From assembly GCA_039178165.1 (NCBI GenBank), contig JBCDFL010000071.1, forward strand, positions 1-15,262: a stretch of 15,262 nucleotides of DNA, read 5' to 3'. The stretch comes from JBCBCP01 sp039178165. Its GTDB lineage: Bacteria > Pseudomonadota > Alphaproteobacteria > Rhodobacterales > Rhodobacteraceae. Position 1 is the first letter of the stretch. Each line of letters starts with the position of its first letter. Position numbers and translations under genes: made by a program. Shown piece after piece: positions 1 through 6,748 of this stretch. Below the pieces are notes generated by a model. The model worked only from the letters and a program-made list of their open reading frames with translations, was not told where the DNA came from and did no database searches.

Positions 1-440
1 AGGTGCTGGACTATGACAAGCTGACGCTGAAAATCGAAACAGACGGGTCCGTGACCCCGGATGACGCGCTGGCCTATGCCGCCCGCATCCTGCAGGACCA
101 GCTGTCGATCTTCGTCAACTTCGACGAGCCGGAATCGGCCACCCGCCAGGACGAGGATGACGGGCTGGAGTTCAACCCGCTGCTGCTTAAGAAGGTGGAC
201 GAGTTGGAGCTTTCCGTGCGCTCGGCCAACTGCCTCAAGAACGACAACATCGTCTATATCGGGGACCTCATCCAGAAGACTGAGGCCGAGATGCTGCGCA
301 CCCCGAACTTCGGCCGCAAGTCGCTGAACGAGATCAAGGAAGTGCTGTCCGGTATGGGCCTGCACCTCGGCATGGATGTCGAGGACTGGCCGCCCGACAA
401 CATCGAAGACCTCGCCAAGAAGTTCGAGGACAACTTTTAG
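1..440 (+). CDS. rpoA: RNA polymerase alpha subunit, C-terminal part (5' end outside window)
   Basis: This is the 3' end of the gene for the RNA polymerase alpha subunit, which nucleates core enzyme assembly and contacts promoter UP elements and activators. The reading frame is already open at the window edge (first full codon at base 3). The GTG there is therefore an internal valine codon, not a start. About 145 residues are visible. A short end of the N-terminal assembly domain is followed by an acidic linker and then the helix-hairpin-helix alpha-CTD, recognisable from ELSVRSANCLKN, the GDLIQKTE stretch and FGRKSLNEIKEVL, which carry the residues used for DNA and activator contact. The acidic tail ends in EDNF. 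rplQ follows 130 bases downstream, the usual end of the alpha operon. The identification is firm. Only the N-terminal half is missing, through window truncation. Confidence 0.98.
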   Translation, partial: VLDYDKLTLKIETDGSVTPDDALAYAARILQDQLSIFVNFDEPESATRQDEDDGLEFNPLLLKKVDELELSVRSANCLKNDNIVYIGDLIQKTEAEMLRTPNFGRKSLNEIKEVLSGMGLHLGMDVEDWPPDNIEDLAKKFEDNF

Positions 441-446
441 CGACTC

Positions 447-474
447 GTAGGATGGGCAATATTGCCCATCCTAC
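447..474. repeat. 28-base perfect palindrome, REP-like, between rpoA and rplQ
   Basis: The left half GTAGGATGGGCAAT (447-460) is followed directly by its exact reverse complement ATTGCCCATCCTAC (461-474), a 14-base-pair inverted repeat with no spacer. It begins 7 bases after the rpoA stop codon. The GTAG head followed by a hairpin-forming core matches the general layout of repetitive extragenic palindromes moved by RAYT (IS200/IS605-like) transposases. Similar elements occur at 7401-7477 and 13028-13049. It is not followed by a T run, so it is not a classical terminator, but it could stabilise or attenuate the transcript between rpoA and rplQ. Confidence 0.85.
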
Positions 475-478
475 ACCC

Positions 479-491
479 GGACCTCCGGTCC
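479..491 (+). other. small hairpin in rpoA-rplQ spacer
   Basis: GGACC (479-483), loop TCC, GGTCC (487-491) form a 5-bp hairpin just after the larger palindrome. The rest of the spacer (492-570) holds an isolated AAGGAG at 493-498 with no usable start codon after it, then the rplQ ribosome-binding site GGAG at 560-563. No gene fits here. Function is unknown. Confidence 0.35.
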
Positions 492-570
492 CAAGGAGAG
501 CCGCGGGCACGCACCCAAGGCCAGACAAAGCAAAACCGCCCGTAGAGGGCACCCATATTGGAGACACCCC

Positions 571-987
571 ATGCGTCACAAACGTGGCTACCGCCGCCTG
601 AACCGCACCCACGAGCACCGCAAGGCGCTGTGGGCGAACATGGCCGGCTCGCTCATCGAACATGAGCAGATCAAAACCACCCTGCCCAAAGCCAAAGAGC
701 TGCGGCCCATCGTCGAAAAGCTGATCACGCTCGCCAAGCGCGGCGATCTGCACGCGCGTCGTCAGGCTGCAGCGAAGCTGAAGCAGGATGCCTATGTCGC
801 CAAGTTGTTCGACGTGCTCGGCCCGCGCTACGCCGACCGTCAGGGCGGCTACATCCGTGTGCTGAAGGCGGGCTTCCGCTACGGCGACATGGCGCCGATG
901 GCGATCATCGAATTCATCGATCGCGACCGCGATGCCAAAGGCGCCGCCGACAAGGCGCGGCTCGAGGCCGAGGAAGCAGCGGAGTAA
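571..987 (+). CDS. rplQ: 50S ribosomal protein L17
   Basis: This gene encodes large-subunit ribosomal protein L17, which binds 23S rRNA near the peptide exit tunnel. The 138-residue product opens with the family hallmark MRHKRGYRRLNR and continues with HRKALWANMAGSLIEHEQI. LRPIVEKLITLAK and DRQGGYIRVLK are also typical, followed by a charged, alanine/glutamate-rich tail that is common in alphaproteobacterial L17. The length is normal for that clade. The ATG at 571 is preceded by GGAG at 560-563 with a 7-base spacer. It lies after rpoA in the usual order and is the last gene of the operon. A strong terminator starts 19 bases past its stop. Confidence 0.98.
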   Translation: MRHKRGYRRLNRTHEHRKALWANMAGSLIEHEQIKTTLPKAKELRPIVEKLITLAKRGDLHARRQAAAKLKQDAYVAKLFDVLGPRYADRQGGYIRVLKAGFRYGDMAPMAIIEFIDRDRDAKGAADKARLEAEEAAE

Positions 988-1005
988 CCCTCTGCTGAAC
1001 CGAAA

Positions 1006-1037
1006 AAAACGCCCCGCTGGATGCAGCGGGGCGTTTT
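1006..1037. terminator. bidirectional intrinsic terminator between rplQ and the host-attachment gene
   Basis: AAAACGCCCCGCT (1006-1018) pairs exactly with AGCGGGGCGTTTT (1025-1037) around a 6-base loop. That is a 13-bp GC-rich stem flanked by A and T runs, so it reads as a Rho-independent terminator on both strands. It sits between the convergent rplQ (+) and the minus-strand gene ending at 1042, and probably serves both. Confidence 0.93.
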
Positions 1038-1041
1038 GCGT

Positions 1042-1500
1042 TTAGGCGGCGTCGAGGTCCGCCTTCACGATATCCTCGATCTCTTCGACGGGGTGATTGG
1101 TCAGCGTCTTCGGGATCTCCGCGATCACCTTGTCCGCCACTTCCTTGTGCAGATCGTCGCGCAAGACGCCCAGTACCTGGGGTGAGGCGACGATCACCAG
1201 CTTCTTCAACGCGCCCTTATGCGCCTCGGCGTAGAGCATGTCCGACAAGTCCTTGGCGAACCGCTCTTTGGCGAGCTCATGCCAATCGGTGTCGTCGAAG
1301 GCCGATTTCTGGCCCGGCGCGCCTGCATCCTTCATGCGGCCCGGGCGGTTGGCCGATTGATCAATGTCGGACGGATTGTCCTGCTCCTCCGTCTCATCGA
1401 CGGTAAAGTTCGGGTCCGCGTGATCGGTCAGATTGCGCAGAAACAGCGCCTTTTCGCTATCCGTCACCACGATCCAGGTGTCCTGCTCAAGATGTGCCAT
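1042..1500 (-). CDS. Host_attach-family protein (archaeal/bacterial eRF1-like fold)
   Basis: The 152-residue soluble protein belongs to the family annotated as 'protein required for attachment to host cells'. Visible family features are the N-terminal strand WIVVTDSEKALFLRN (9-23), the central NRPGR segment (51-55), a helix with FAKDLSDMLY (81-90), the hydrophobic strand LVIVASPQVLGVLR (101-114), and the C-terminal EIPKTLTNHPVEEIE (128-142). The family name comes from plant-associated bacteria. The biochemical role is not known, and relatives resemble the eRF1 domain-1 fold. No signal peptide or membrane segment is present, so a direct surface adhesin role is doubtful. The start ATG (1498-1500) has GGAGG at 1507-1511 (6-base spacer), lying inside the end of the upstream small gene. 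The two genes overlap by 14 bases and are probably translationally coupled. Confidence 0.85.
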   Translation of the reverse strand: MAHLEQDTWIVVTDSEKALFLRNLTDHADPNFTVDETEEQDNPSDIDQSANRPGRMKDAGAPGQKSAFDDTDWHELAKERFAKDLSDMLYAEAHKGALKKLVIVASPQVLGVLRDDLHKEVADKVIAEIPKTLTNHPVEEIEDIVKADLDAA

Positions 1501-1693
1501 CGTCGTCCTCCGCTTTGTCGGATTTGCGCACGCGGGTCGTCACGTCGCCTTCCGTCGCCTGGCGCAGCAGGTCGCGGGTGCCGACCTTGCGGGCCAGCTG
1601 GCCTCCGTCGCGGCCCTGCTGTCCGGGCGTGTCGTCCTGAGTGAACTCTTCGGTCTCGCGGGTCCCGTCCTGGGACCTATGGCGCTCTGCCAT
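1487..1693 (-). CDS. small charged protein of unknown function, paired with Host_attach gene
   Basis: A 68-residue, very hydrophilic product rich in Asp, Arg, Gln, Gly and Thr, with no hydrophobic core of any length. It is therefore probably disordered or a nucleic-acid/protein-binding adaptor. The middle segment GGQLARKVGTRDLLRQATEG looks the most structured. Support for it being real: an ideal ribosome-binding site AGGAGG (minus strand of 1699-1704) five bases from the ATG at 1693, and a 14-base overlap with the following Host_attach gene, whose ribosome-binding site lies within this reading frame. I recognise the general pattern from roseobacter genomes but know no function. A candidate stress-type promoter lies upstream at 1723-1747. 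Confidence 0.7.
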   Translation of the reverse strand: MAERHRSQDGTRETEEFTQDDTPGQQGRDGGQLARKVGTRDLLRQATEGDVTTRVRKSDKAEDDDGTS

Positions 1694-1722
1694 CGTAGCC
1701 TCCTTTTGTTGCTCACGGGGAC

Positions 1723-1747
1723 AACCCGCGGCCCCGCCAGCCGTTCC
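1723..1747 (-). promoter_or_regulatory. candidate GGAAC-N16-GGTT promoter for the small-protein/Host_attach unit
   Basis: On the minus strand GGAAC (complement of 1743-1747) is followed after exactly 16 bases by GGTT (complement of 1723-1726). This is one base away from the alphaproteobacterial general-stress (EcfG) promoter pattern GGAAC-N16/17-CGTT. It would give a leader of about 20-25 bases ending in the AGGAGG site. Many Rhodobacterales lack EcfG, so the match may be coincidental. Confidence 0.3.
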
Positions 1748-1798
1748 AAAGCCGCGGCAAGGCGCCTATGTTGGCCGCGCGACGAAAGGACCCCGCCC

Positions 1799-3166
1799 AT
1801 GCGCCTCTTGCTGATCTTGATCCTGCTGGCCACGCCGGCCTGGGCCCAGCGCGTGCCCTCCAGCCAGGCGGAGATCACGCTGTCCTTCGCGCCGCTCGTG
1901 GACCAGGCCGCGCCCGCAGTGGTCAACATCTACGCCCGCCGCACGGTGCAGGCCCGGCGCACGCCGTTCATGGACGACCCGTTTTTCGAGCGGTTCTTTC
2001 AGGGCGCGGAGCCCGAGCCGCGCGTGCAATCTTCCCTCGGCTCGGGTGTGATCCTGTCGGCCTCCGGCATCGTGGTCAGCAATTTCCACGTGGTCGGCAT
2101 GGCCACGGACATCCGCGTGGTCCTCACCGACCGGCGCGAGTTTTCCGCCCGCGTTCTGCTGGGCGACGCCGAAAGCGACCTGGCCATCTTGCAGATCGAC
2201 GGGGCGGAGGAGCTGCCCTTCCTGCCCCTGCGCGCCTCTGAGGAGGTGCAAGTGGGGGAGCTGGTGCTGGCCATCGGCAATCCCTTCGGCGTGGGGCAGA
2301 CGGTATCTTCGGGTATCGTGTCGGGCCTGGCGCGCTCCGGCGGGGCGGGCGGCGCGGGCCGCGGCTACTTCATCCAGACCGACGCGCCGATCAACCCGGG
2401 CAATTCGGGCGGCGCGCTGATCGACATGGCCGGGCGCCTCATCGGGATCAACACGCAGATCCTCACCCGCTCGGGCGGGTCCAACGGCATCGGCTTCGCC
2501 ATCCCCGCGGACCTGGTCGCCGCCTTCGTCGCGCAAGCCGAGGAAGGACGCGCCGATTTCGCGCGCCCCTGGGCCGGCATGTCCGGCCAGCCGGTGGAAG
2601 CGGACATGGCCGGCGCGTTGGGCCTCGAGGTCGCGCGCGGCATCGTCATCTCCGCCTTGCACCCGGCCTCCCCGTTCCTCGAGGCGGGGTTTGCTGTGGG
2701 CGACATCATCACCGCGGTGGACGGCGATCCGGTCAACACGCCCGCCGAGATGGTTTACCGCATGTCGGTCGTCGGCATGGGCGAGACCAGCGCCGTGACC
2801 CGCGTCCGGGACGGCGCGGCGCGCGAGGTGCAGGTCCGGCTGCTGGTCGCCCCCGACAGCCCCGACCGGCAAGAAACCACGTTTGAGCCGCCTTTTCCCC
2901 TGCACGGCCTGACCCTCGCCCGCATCAACCCCGCCGTGCTGGCCGAGCTAAACCTGCCCATCATGGCCACCGGCACCGTCGTCACCGCCGCGAGCGGCCC
3001 CGCGCGGCGCGCGGGCCTGCGTCCAGGTGATGTGATCGAGGTGGTGAACGGGCGTGCAATTACCGTACCCGCCGACTTCGCCCCAGCGATTGAGGCCGGG
3101 GGCCGCCGCCAGACCATCGGCGTGCTGCGCGGGGACCGCCGCGTGGGTTTGCGCTTCCGCTTCTGA
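1799..3166 (+). CDS. HtrA/Deg-type periplasmic serine protease with two PDZ domains
   Basis: An ATP-independent envelope protease/chaperone of the trypsin-like S1C family (DegP/DegQ type), 455 residues. An N-terminal signal peptide (MRLLLILILLATPAWA, cut before Gln17) directs export. The catalytic triad is His97 (SNFHVV), Asp127 (AESDLAIL) and Ser203 (GNSGG), with the preceding TDAPINP typical of the family. A first PDZ domain covers roughly 258-350 and a second roughly 365-453. The reading frame is open far upstream (to about 1433), but the ATG at 1799 fits because it starts the signal peptide and has AAGGA at 1786-1790 with an 8-base spacer. The loop after strand two (about residues 50-78) is short compared with E. 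coli DegP, more like DegQ/DegS. The stop TGA shares one base with the rarA ATG, suggesting coupling. Confidence 0.95.
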   Translation: MRLLLILILLATPAWAQRVPSSQAEITLSFAPLVDQAAPAVVNIYARRTVQARRTPFMDDPFFERFFQGAEPEPRVQSSLGSGVILSASGIVVSNFHVVGMATDIRVVLTDRREFSARVLLGDAESDLAILQIDGAEELPFLPLRASEEVQVGELVLAIGNPFGVGQTVSSGIVSGLARSGGAGGAGRGYFIQTDAPINPGNSGGALIDMAGRLIGINTQILTRSGGSNGIGFAIPADLVAAFVAQAEEGRADFARPWAGMSGQPVEADMAGALGLEVARGIVISALHPASPFLEAGFAVGDIITAVDGDPVNTPAEMVYRMSVVGMGETSAVTRVRDGAAREVQVRLLVAPDSPDRQETTFEPPFPLHGLTLARINPAVLAELNLPIMATGTVVTAASGPARRAGLRPGDVIEVVNGRAITVPADFAPAIEAGGRRQTIGVLRGDRRVGLRFRF

Positions 3167-4464
3167 TGGATCTTTTCGACACCGACCCGGCGCCGCCCAA
3201 GGTGCAGCCGCTGGCCGACCGCCTGCGGCCCCAGAGCCTGGACGAGGTCATCGGCCAAGACGCCCTGCTCGGTCGCGAAGGTCCGCTGGGCGCGATGCTC
3301 GCCTCCGGCCATGTTGGCTCCGCCATCCTGTGGGGCCCGCCGGGCGTCGGTAAGACGACCATCGCGCGGCTGCTGGCGGACGCGACGGACCTGCATTTCG
3401 TCCAGATCAGCGCGATTTTCACCGGCGTGCCTGACCTGCGCAAAGTGTTCGAGGCCGCCAAGCTGCGCCGCAAAACGGGGCAGGGCACGCTGCTGTTCGT
3501 GGACGAAATCCACCGCTTCAACAAAGCCCAGCAGGACGGCTTCCTTCCGCATATGGAGGATGGCACAATTGTCCTTGTCGGCGCGACGACGGAGAACCCG
3601 AGTTTTGAGCTGAACTCCGCCGTTCTCAGCCGCGCGCAGGTCATGGTGCTGGAGCGGCTTGGCGCCACTGCGCTGGAAGCGCTGATCCAGCGGGCGGAGG
3701 TCGAGGTCGGTCCGCTGCCACTTCAACCCGCCGCCCGCACGGGCCTCATTGAGATGGCGGACGGCGATGGCCGGGCGCTCCTGAACATGATCGAACAGAT
3801 CGCCGGCTGGGACACGGACCCGCTGGACCTGCCGGCCCTCACCGCCCGCCTGACGCGCCGCGCGGCGCAATACGACAAGTCGGGCGACGGGCACTACAAC
3901 CTCATCTCCGCCCTGCACAAATCGGTGCGCGGGTCAGACCCGGACGCATCGCTTTACTGGTTCGCGCGGATGCTGGAAGGGGGCGAAGATCCCCGCTATC
4001 TCGCCCGGCGGATCACACGCATGGCGGTCGAGGATATCGGCCTCGCCGACCCCCAAGCCCAGGCCCAATGCCTTGAGGCGTGGCAGACCTATGAACGCCT
4101 CGGCAGCCCGGAAGGGGAGCTGGCGCTGGCGCAAGCGGTCATCTATCTGGCCCTCGCACCCAAATCGAACGCCGCCTACGTCGCCTACAAGGCAGCGCGG
4201 CGCAGCGCCAAGGCGACCGGCTCGCTCATGCCGCCCAAGCACATCCTCAACGCGCCGACGTCGATGATGAAGGATCAAGGCTACGGCAAGGGCTACGCCT
4301 ACGATCACGACGCGGAGGATGGGTTCAGCGGCGCCGACTATTTCCCCGAGGCTATGGAGCGCCCCGACTTCTACGCCCCGGTCGAGCGCGGGTTTGAGCG
4401 GGACTTGCGCAAGCGCGTCGACTACTTCGCCAAGCTGCGCGCCAAGCGGGGCGACGCAGGGTAA
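3166..4464 (+). CDS. rarA: replication-associated recombination protein A (RarA/MgsA AAA+ ATPase)
   Basis: A clamp-loader-like AAA+ ATPase that acts at stalled replication forks and binds single-stranded DNA ends and SSB. It has 432 residues, normal for the family. The N-terminus PLADRLRPQSLDEVIGQ is the family signature, followed by Walker A GPPGVGKTT (57-65), Walker B LLFVDEIHRFNK (109-120), sensor 1 GATTENPS (139-146) and the SRAQV arginine-finger segment (155-159). The C-terminal half carries the conserved HYNLISALHKSVRGSDPDASLYW and the AYKAA/PPKHILNAPT tetramerisation region. The start ATG overlaps the protease stop (TGATG). Because no independent ribosome-binding site is obvious, translation probably depends on the upstream gene. 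This protease-rarA pairing is common in alphaproteobacteria as I know them. Confidence 0.97.
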   Translation: MDLFDTDPAPPKVQPLADRLRPQSLDEVIGQDALLGREGPLGAMLASGHVGSAILWGPPGVGKTTIARLLADATDLHFVQISAIFTGVPDLRKVFEAAKLRRKTGQGTLLFVDEIHRFNKAQQDGFLPHMEDGTIVLVGATTENPSFELNSAVLSRAQVMVLERLGATALEALIQRAEVEVGPLPLQPAARTGLIEMADGDGRALLNMIEQIAGWDTDPLDLPALTARLTRRAAQYDKSGDGHYNLISALHKSVRGSDPDASLYWFARMLEGGEDPRYLARRITRMAVEDIGLADPQAQAQCLEAWQTYERLGSPEGELALAQAVIYLALAPKSNAAYVAYKAARRSAKATGSLMPPKHILNAPTSMMKDQGYGKGYAYDHDAEDGFSGADYFPEAMERPDFYAPVERGFERDLRKRVDYFAKLRAKRGDAG

Positions 4465-4514
4465 GACGTGACAGGCGCCGCCGCCCGCGCTGCACTGCGC
4501 CAGGAGGATCCGCC

Positions 4515-5309
4515 ATGCCCGTCTCGACCGTCGAAACCGAACATGTCTGGACCATCGTCCACGACCGCCCCGATGCCCGTAACGCCGTGGACACGGCCCA
4601 TTCCCACGCCCTCTTTGATGCTTTCATGGCGTTCGAGGCGTCAGAGGCCCGCGTCGCCGTTTTCTACGGCGCGGGCGGTAATTTCTGCGCGGGCTGGGAC
4701 CTCAAGCTCGCCGCGAGCCTGCAAGACCCCGCCAAGCGCGACGCTTATTTTGCCGAGATCGGGGTGGAGCGGTCCTTGCGCGCCGCCATGGGCCCCTCCC
4801 GCCTCGCCCTCTCTAAACCCGTGATCGGCGCCATCGAAGGCGCCGCGGTGGCCGGCGGGATGGAACTGGCGCTCTGGTGTGACGTGCGGATCATGGGCCA
4901 AAGCGCCTATATGGGCGTCTATTGCCGCCGCTGGGGCATCACCCTGGTCGACGGCGGCACCGTGCGCCTGCCGCGCCTCGTCGGGCAGGGCCGCGCGCTG
5001 GAGATCGCGATGACCGGCCGCAAGGTCCCAGCAGAGGAATGCGAACGCATCGGCCTGTGCGAGCGCATCGTCCCAGATGGCCAAACCCGCGGCGAAGCCG
5101 AAGCCATGGCGCACCAGATCGCCCGCTTCCCCCAAGAGGCGATGCTGGCCGACCGCGCGGCGATCCTGGCGGGCCAGTCCATGCCGGTGCGCGAGGCCAT
5201 CGCCAATGAATGGCACCGCGGCCTTGAGGCGATTGCCCGCGAAGGGACCGCCGGCGCGGGCCGCTTTGCAGGCGGCAAGGGCCGGTCGGGGGATTTCGAC
5301 GATATCTGA
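4515..5309 (+). CDS. crotonase/enoyl-CoA hydratase-family protein with atypical active site
   Basis: A 264-residue crotonase-fold enzyme acting on acyl-CoA thioesters in the cytosol; the substrate is unknown. Family features are the CoA-binding/oxyanion segment GGNFCAGWDLK (54-64), the second oxyanion segment IEGAAVAGGMELALWCD (107-123), and the DGGTVRLPRLVG (146-157) and MTGRKVPAEE (166-175) stretches. By alignment from memory with rat enoyl-CoA hydratase, Glu144 corresponds to Glu117 here. The second catalytic glutamate (Glu164) is replaced by Cys137 in VYCRRWG. That single-glutamate pattern makes classical hydration doubtful. Isomerase, thioesterase or another crotonase reaction is possible. 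The ATG has a perfect AGGAGG (4502-4507) with 7-base spacing. It is 50 bases after rarA and 36 bases before crcB, same strand, so probably co-transcribed. Confidence 0.9.
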   Translation: MPVSTVETEHVWTIVHDRPDARNAVDTAHSHALFDAFMAFEASEARVAVFYGAGGNFCAGWDLKLAASLQDPAKRDAYFAEIGVERSLRAAMGPSRLALSKPVIGAIEGAAVAGGMELALWCDVRIMGQSAYMGVYCRRWGITLVDGGTVRLPRLVGQGRALEIAMTGRKVPAEECERIGLCERIVPDGQTRGEAEAMAHQIARFPQEAMLADRAAILAGQSMPVREAIANEWHRGLEAIAREGTAGAGRFAGGKGRSGDFDDI

Positions 5310-5345
5310 GTTGACAGGGCGCGGGCGCGGGGCCAAGCGAGGGCC

Positions 5346-5723
5346 ATGTCGATCCCTCTGATCTCTGTCGCGCTGGGCGGCGCGCTGGGCGCGAGCTGCC
5401 GCTACTTGCTGAGCGTCGGGTTCCTGCGCCTGACCGGCCCAACCGCCTTTCCGCTGCCCATCCTGGCTGCGAATATCGCCGGCTCGTTGCTGATGGGCCT
5501 CTTCGTCGGCCTCGCCGCACAGCGCGGATGGACTGCGGCCAGCCCGTTCGTGATGACCGGGTTCCTGGGCGGTTTCACCACCTTCTCGGCCTTCAGCCTC
5601 GAGACGGTGACGCTGATCGAGCGCGGGCAGGCGGGCCTCGCCGCGCTTTACGTCGCCGCGTCCGTCGCGCTGTCCATCGGTGCGCTTTTCGTAGGTCTTG
5701 TCATCGCTCGGTCCGTCGCATGA
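5346..5723 (+). CDS. crcB: fluoride ion channel/exporter CrcB (Fluc)
   Basis: A small dual-topology membrane protein that forms a dimeric fluoride channel and protects enolase and pyrophosphatase from fluoride. It has 125 residues with four hydrophobic segments (about 4-24, 36-58, 66-90, 98-120). Signatures are GGALGASCRY (11-20), AANIAGS with the pore Asn43 (41-47), and GFLGGFTTFSAF (72-83), which carries the phenylalanine box and the central sodium-site region. The ATG at 5346 has only a poor ribosome-binding site (GAGGG, 2-base spacer), so expression may rely on the upstream gene. The last codon overlaps the next gene by ATGA. I saw no fluoride riboswitch in the 36-base gap upstream. Confidence 0.96.
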   Translation: MSIPLISVALGGALGASCRYLLSVGFLRLTGPTAFPLPILAANIAGSLLMGLFVGLAAQRGWTAASPFVMTGFLGGFTTFSAFSLETVTLIERGQAGLAALYVAASVALSIGALFVGLVIARSVA

Positions 5724-6748
5724 GCGGAGTTCAGCATATCGACGTGCCGGAGGGGGAGGGCGATCAACGCCTCGACCGCTGGCTCAAACGCCGCTTTCCG
5801 CAGCTGAGCCAGGGCATGATCGAAAAGATGTGCCGCAAGGGCGATCTGCGCGTGGATAAGGGCCGCGTGAAATCCTCCACCCGGCTGGAGGAGGGCCAAA
5901 CCGTCCGTGTGCCCCCCATCCCCGACGGCACTGCCCCGCCGCCCCCGCCGAAACCGCGCATCAGCGACGCGGACGCTGAGATGATCCAGGCGGCGGTGAT
6001 CTACAAAGACGACCACATCATCGCCCTGAACAAGCCGCCCGGCCTCGCCACCCAAGGCGGCAGCGGCCAGACGCGCCACGTTGACGGGCTGGCCGAGGCG
6101 CTGGCCTTCGGGGCCGAGCCGCCGCGCCTCGTCCACCGGCTCGACAAGGACACATCGGGCGTGCTGCTGCTGGCGCGCACCCAAGCCACGGCCCGCGACC
6201 TGACCGCCGCGATCCGCCACCGGGAGACGCGCAAGATCTACTGGGCGCTCGTCGCCGGCGTGCCCACGCCGTATCTTGGGGAGGTGAAGTATGGCCTTGC
6301 TAAGATGGGCGGCGCGGGCAACGAGAAGATGCGCGCCGTGCACCCGCGCGATATGGACGCCACGCCCGGCGCCAAACGCGCCCACACGCTTTACGCTACA
6401 CTCTACCGCGTCGCCTCCCGCGCGGCCTGGGTCGCGATGGAGCCTGTCACGGGCCGTACCCACCAGCTGCGCGCCCACATGGCAGAGATTGGCCACCCCA
6501 TCGCGGGCGACGGCAAATATGGCGGCTCGGGGCAGGAAAACCTCGGCGACGGTTGGGGCGCACGCATCGGCGGGATCGTGTCGAATAAGCTGCACCTGCA
6601 CGCCCGCTCCATGACGTTTGAGCATCCGGTGACCAAGCAGCCCGTCACGATCACCGCTGACCTGCCGGACCACATGGCCCAAACGTGGGAGACGCTGGGC
6701 TGGACCGCGGATCTGGCCGCGGACGATCCATTTGAAAGCCTGATGTGA
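5720..6748 (+). CDS. rluC: RluC/RluD-family 23S rRNA pseudouridine synthase
   Basis: Converts uridines to pseudouridine in 23S rRNA. The start ATG at 5720 overlaps the crcB stop (ATGA) and begins a 342-residue protein. The frame is open upstream, but that part is a shadow of crcB. Residues 1-65 form an S4-type RNA-binding domain (RLDRWLKRRFP, MIEKMCRKGDLRVDKGRVK), followed by a proline-rich linker (71-79). The catalytic domain starts near 93 with the nucleophile Asp142 in RLVHRLDKDTSGVLLLAR, and includes GRTHQLRAHMAEIGHPIAGD (245-264) and the C-terminal LHLHARSMTFEHP motif. RluC is the most likely assignment by length and N-terminal domain. RluD-like specificity cannot be excluded by eye. It sits between crcB and a HAD phosphatase with 4-base overlaps on both sides. 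Confidence 0.9.
   Translation: MSGVQHIDVPEGEGDQRLDRWLKRRFPQLSQGMIEKMCRKGDLRVDKGRVKSSTRLEEGQTVRVPPIPDGTAPPPPPKPRISDADAEMIQAAVIYKDDHIIALNKPPGLATQGGSGQTRHVDGLAEALAFGAEPPRLVHRLDKDTSGVLLLARTQATARDLTAAIRHRETRKIYWALVAGVPTPYLGEVKYGLAKMGGAGNEKMRAVHPRDMDATPGAKRAHTLYATLYRVASRAAWVAMEPVTGRTHQLRAHMAEIGHPIAGDGKYGGSGQENLGDGWGARIGGIVSNKLHLHARSMTFEHPVTKQPVTITADLPDHMAQTWETLGWTADLAADDPFESLM

Noticed and set aside
1433..1798. Upstream extension of the protease reading frame
   Set aside because: The frame is open but overlaps the two minus-strand genes. The signal peptide begins exactly at the ATG at 1799, which has its own ribosome-binding site.
1766..2905. 379-codon open frame on the minus strand opposite the HtrA-type protease gene
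   Set aside because: It is antisense to a protease with a complete catalytic triad. Its translation is rich in Arg, Gly, Ala, His and Asp with no recognisable domain, as expected for the complement of high-GC coding sequence.
2755..3918. 387-codon minus-strand open frame spanning the protease end and rarA
   Set aside because: It crosses two well-supported genes on the other strand and shows low-complexity, arginine-rich sequence without family motifs.
5310..5345. Fluoride riboswitch upstream of crcB
   Set aside because: The gap is only 36 bases, and I could not see the conserved riboswitch core there or in the adjoining end of the crotonase gene.
5648..6682. 344-codon minus-strand open frame opposite the pseudouridine synthase
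   Set aside because: A shadow of a gene with intact catalytic motifs; the product resembles no protein family.
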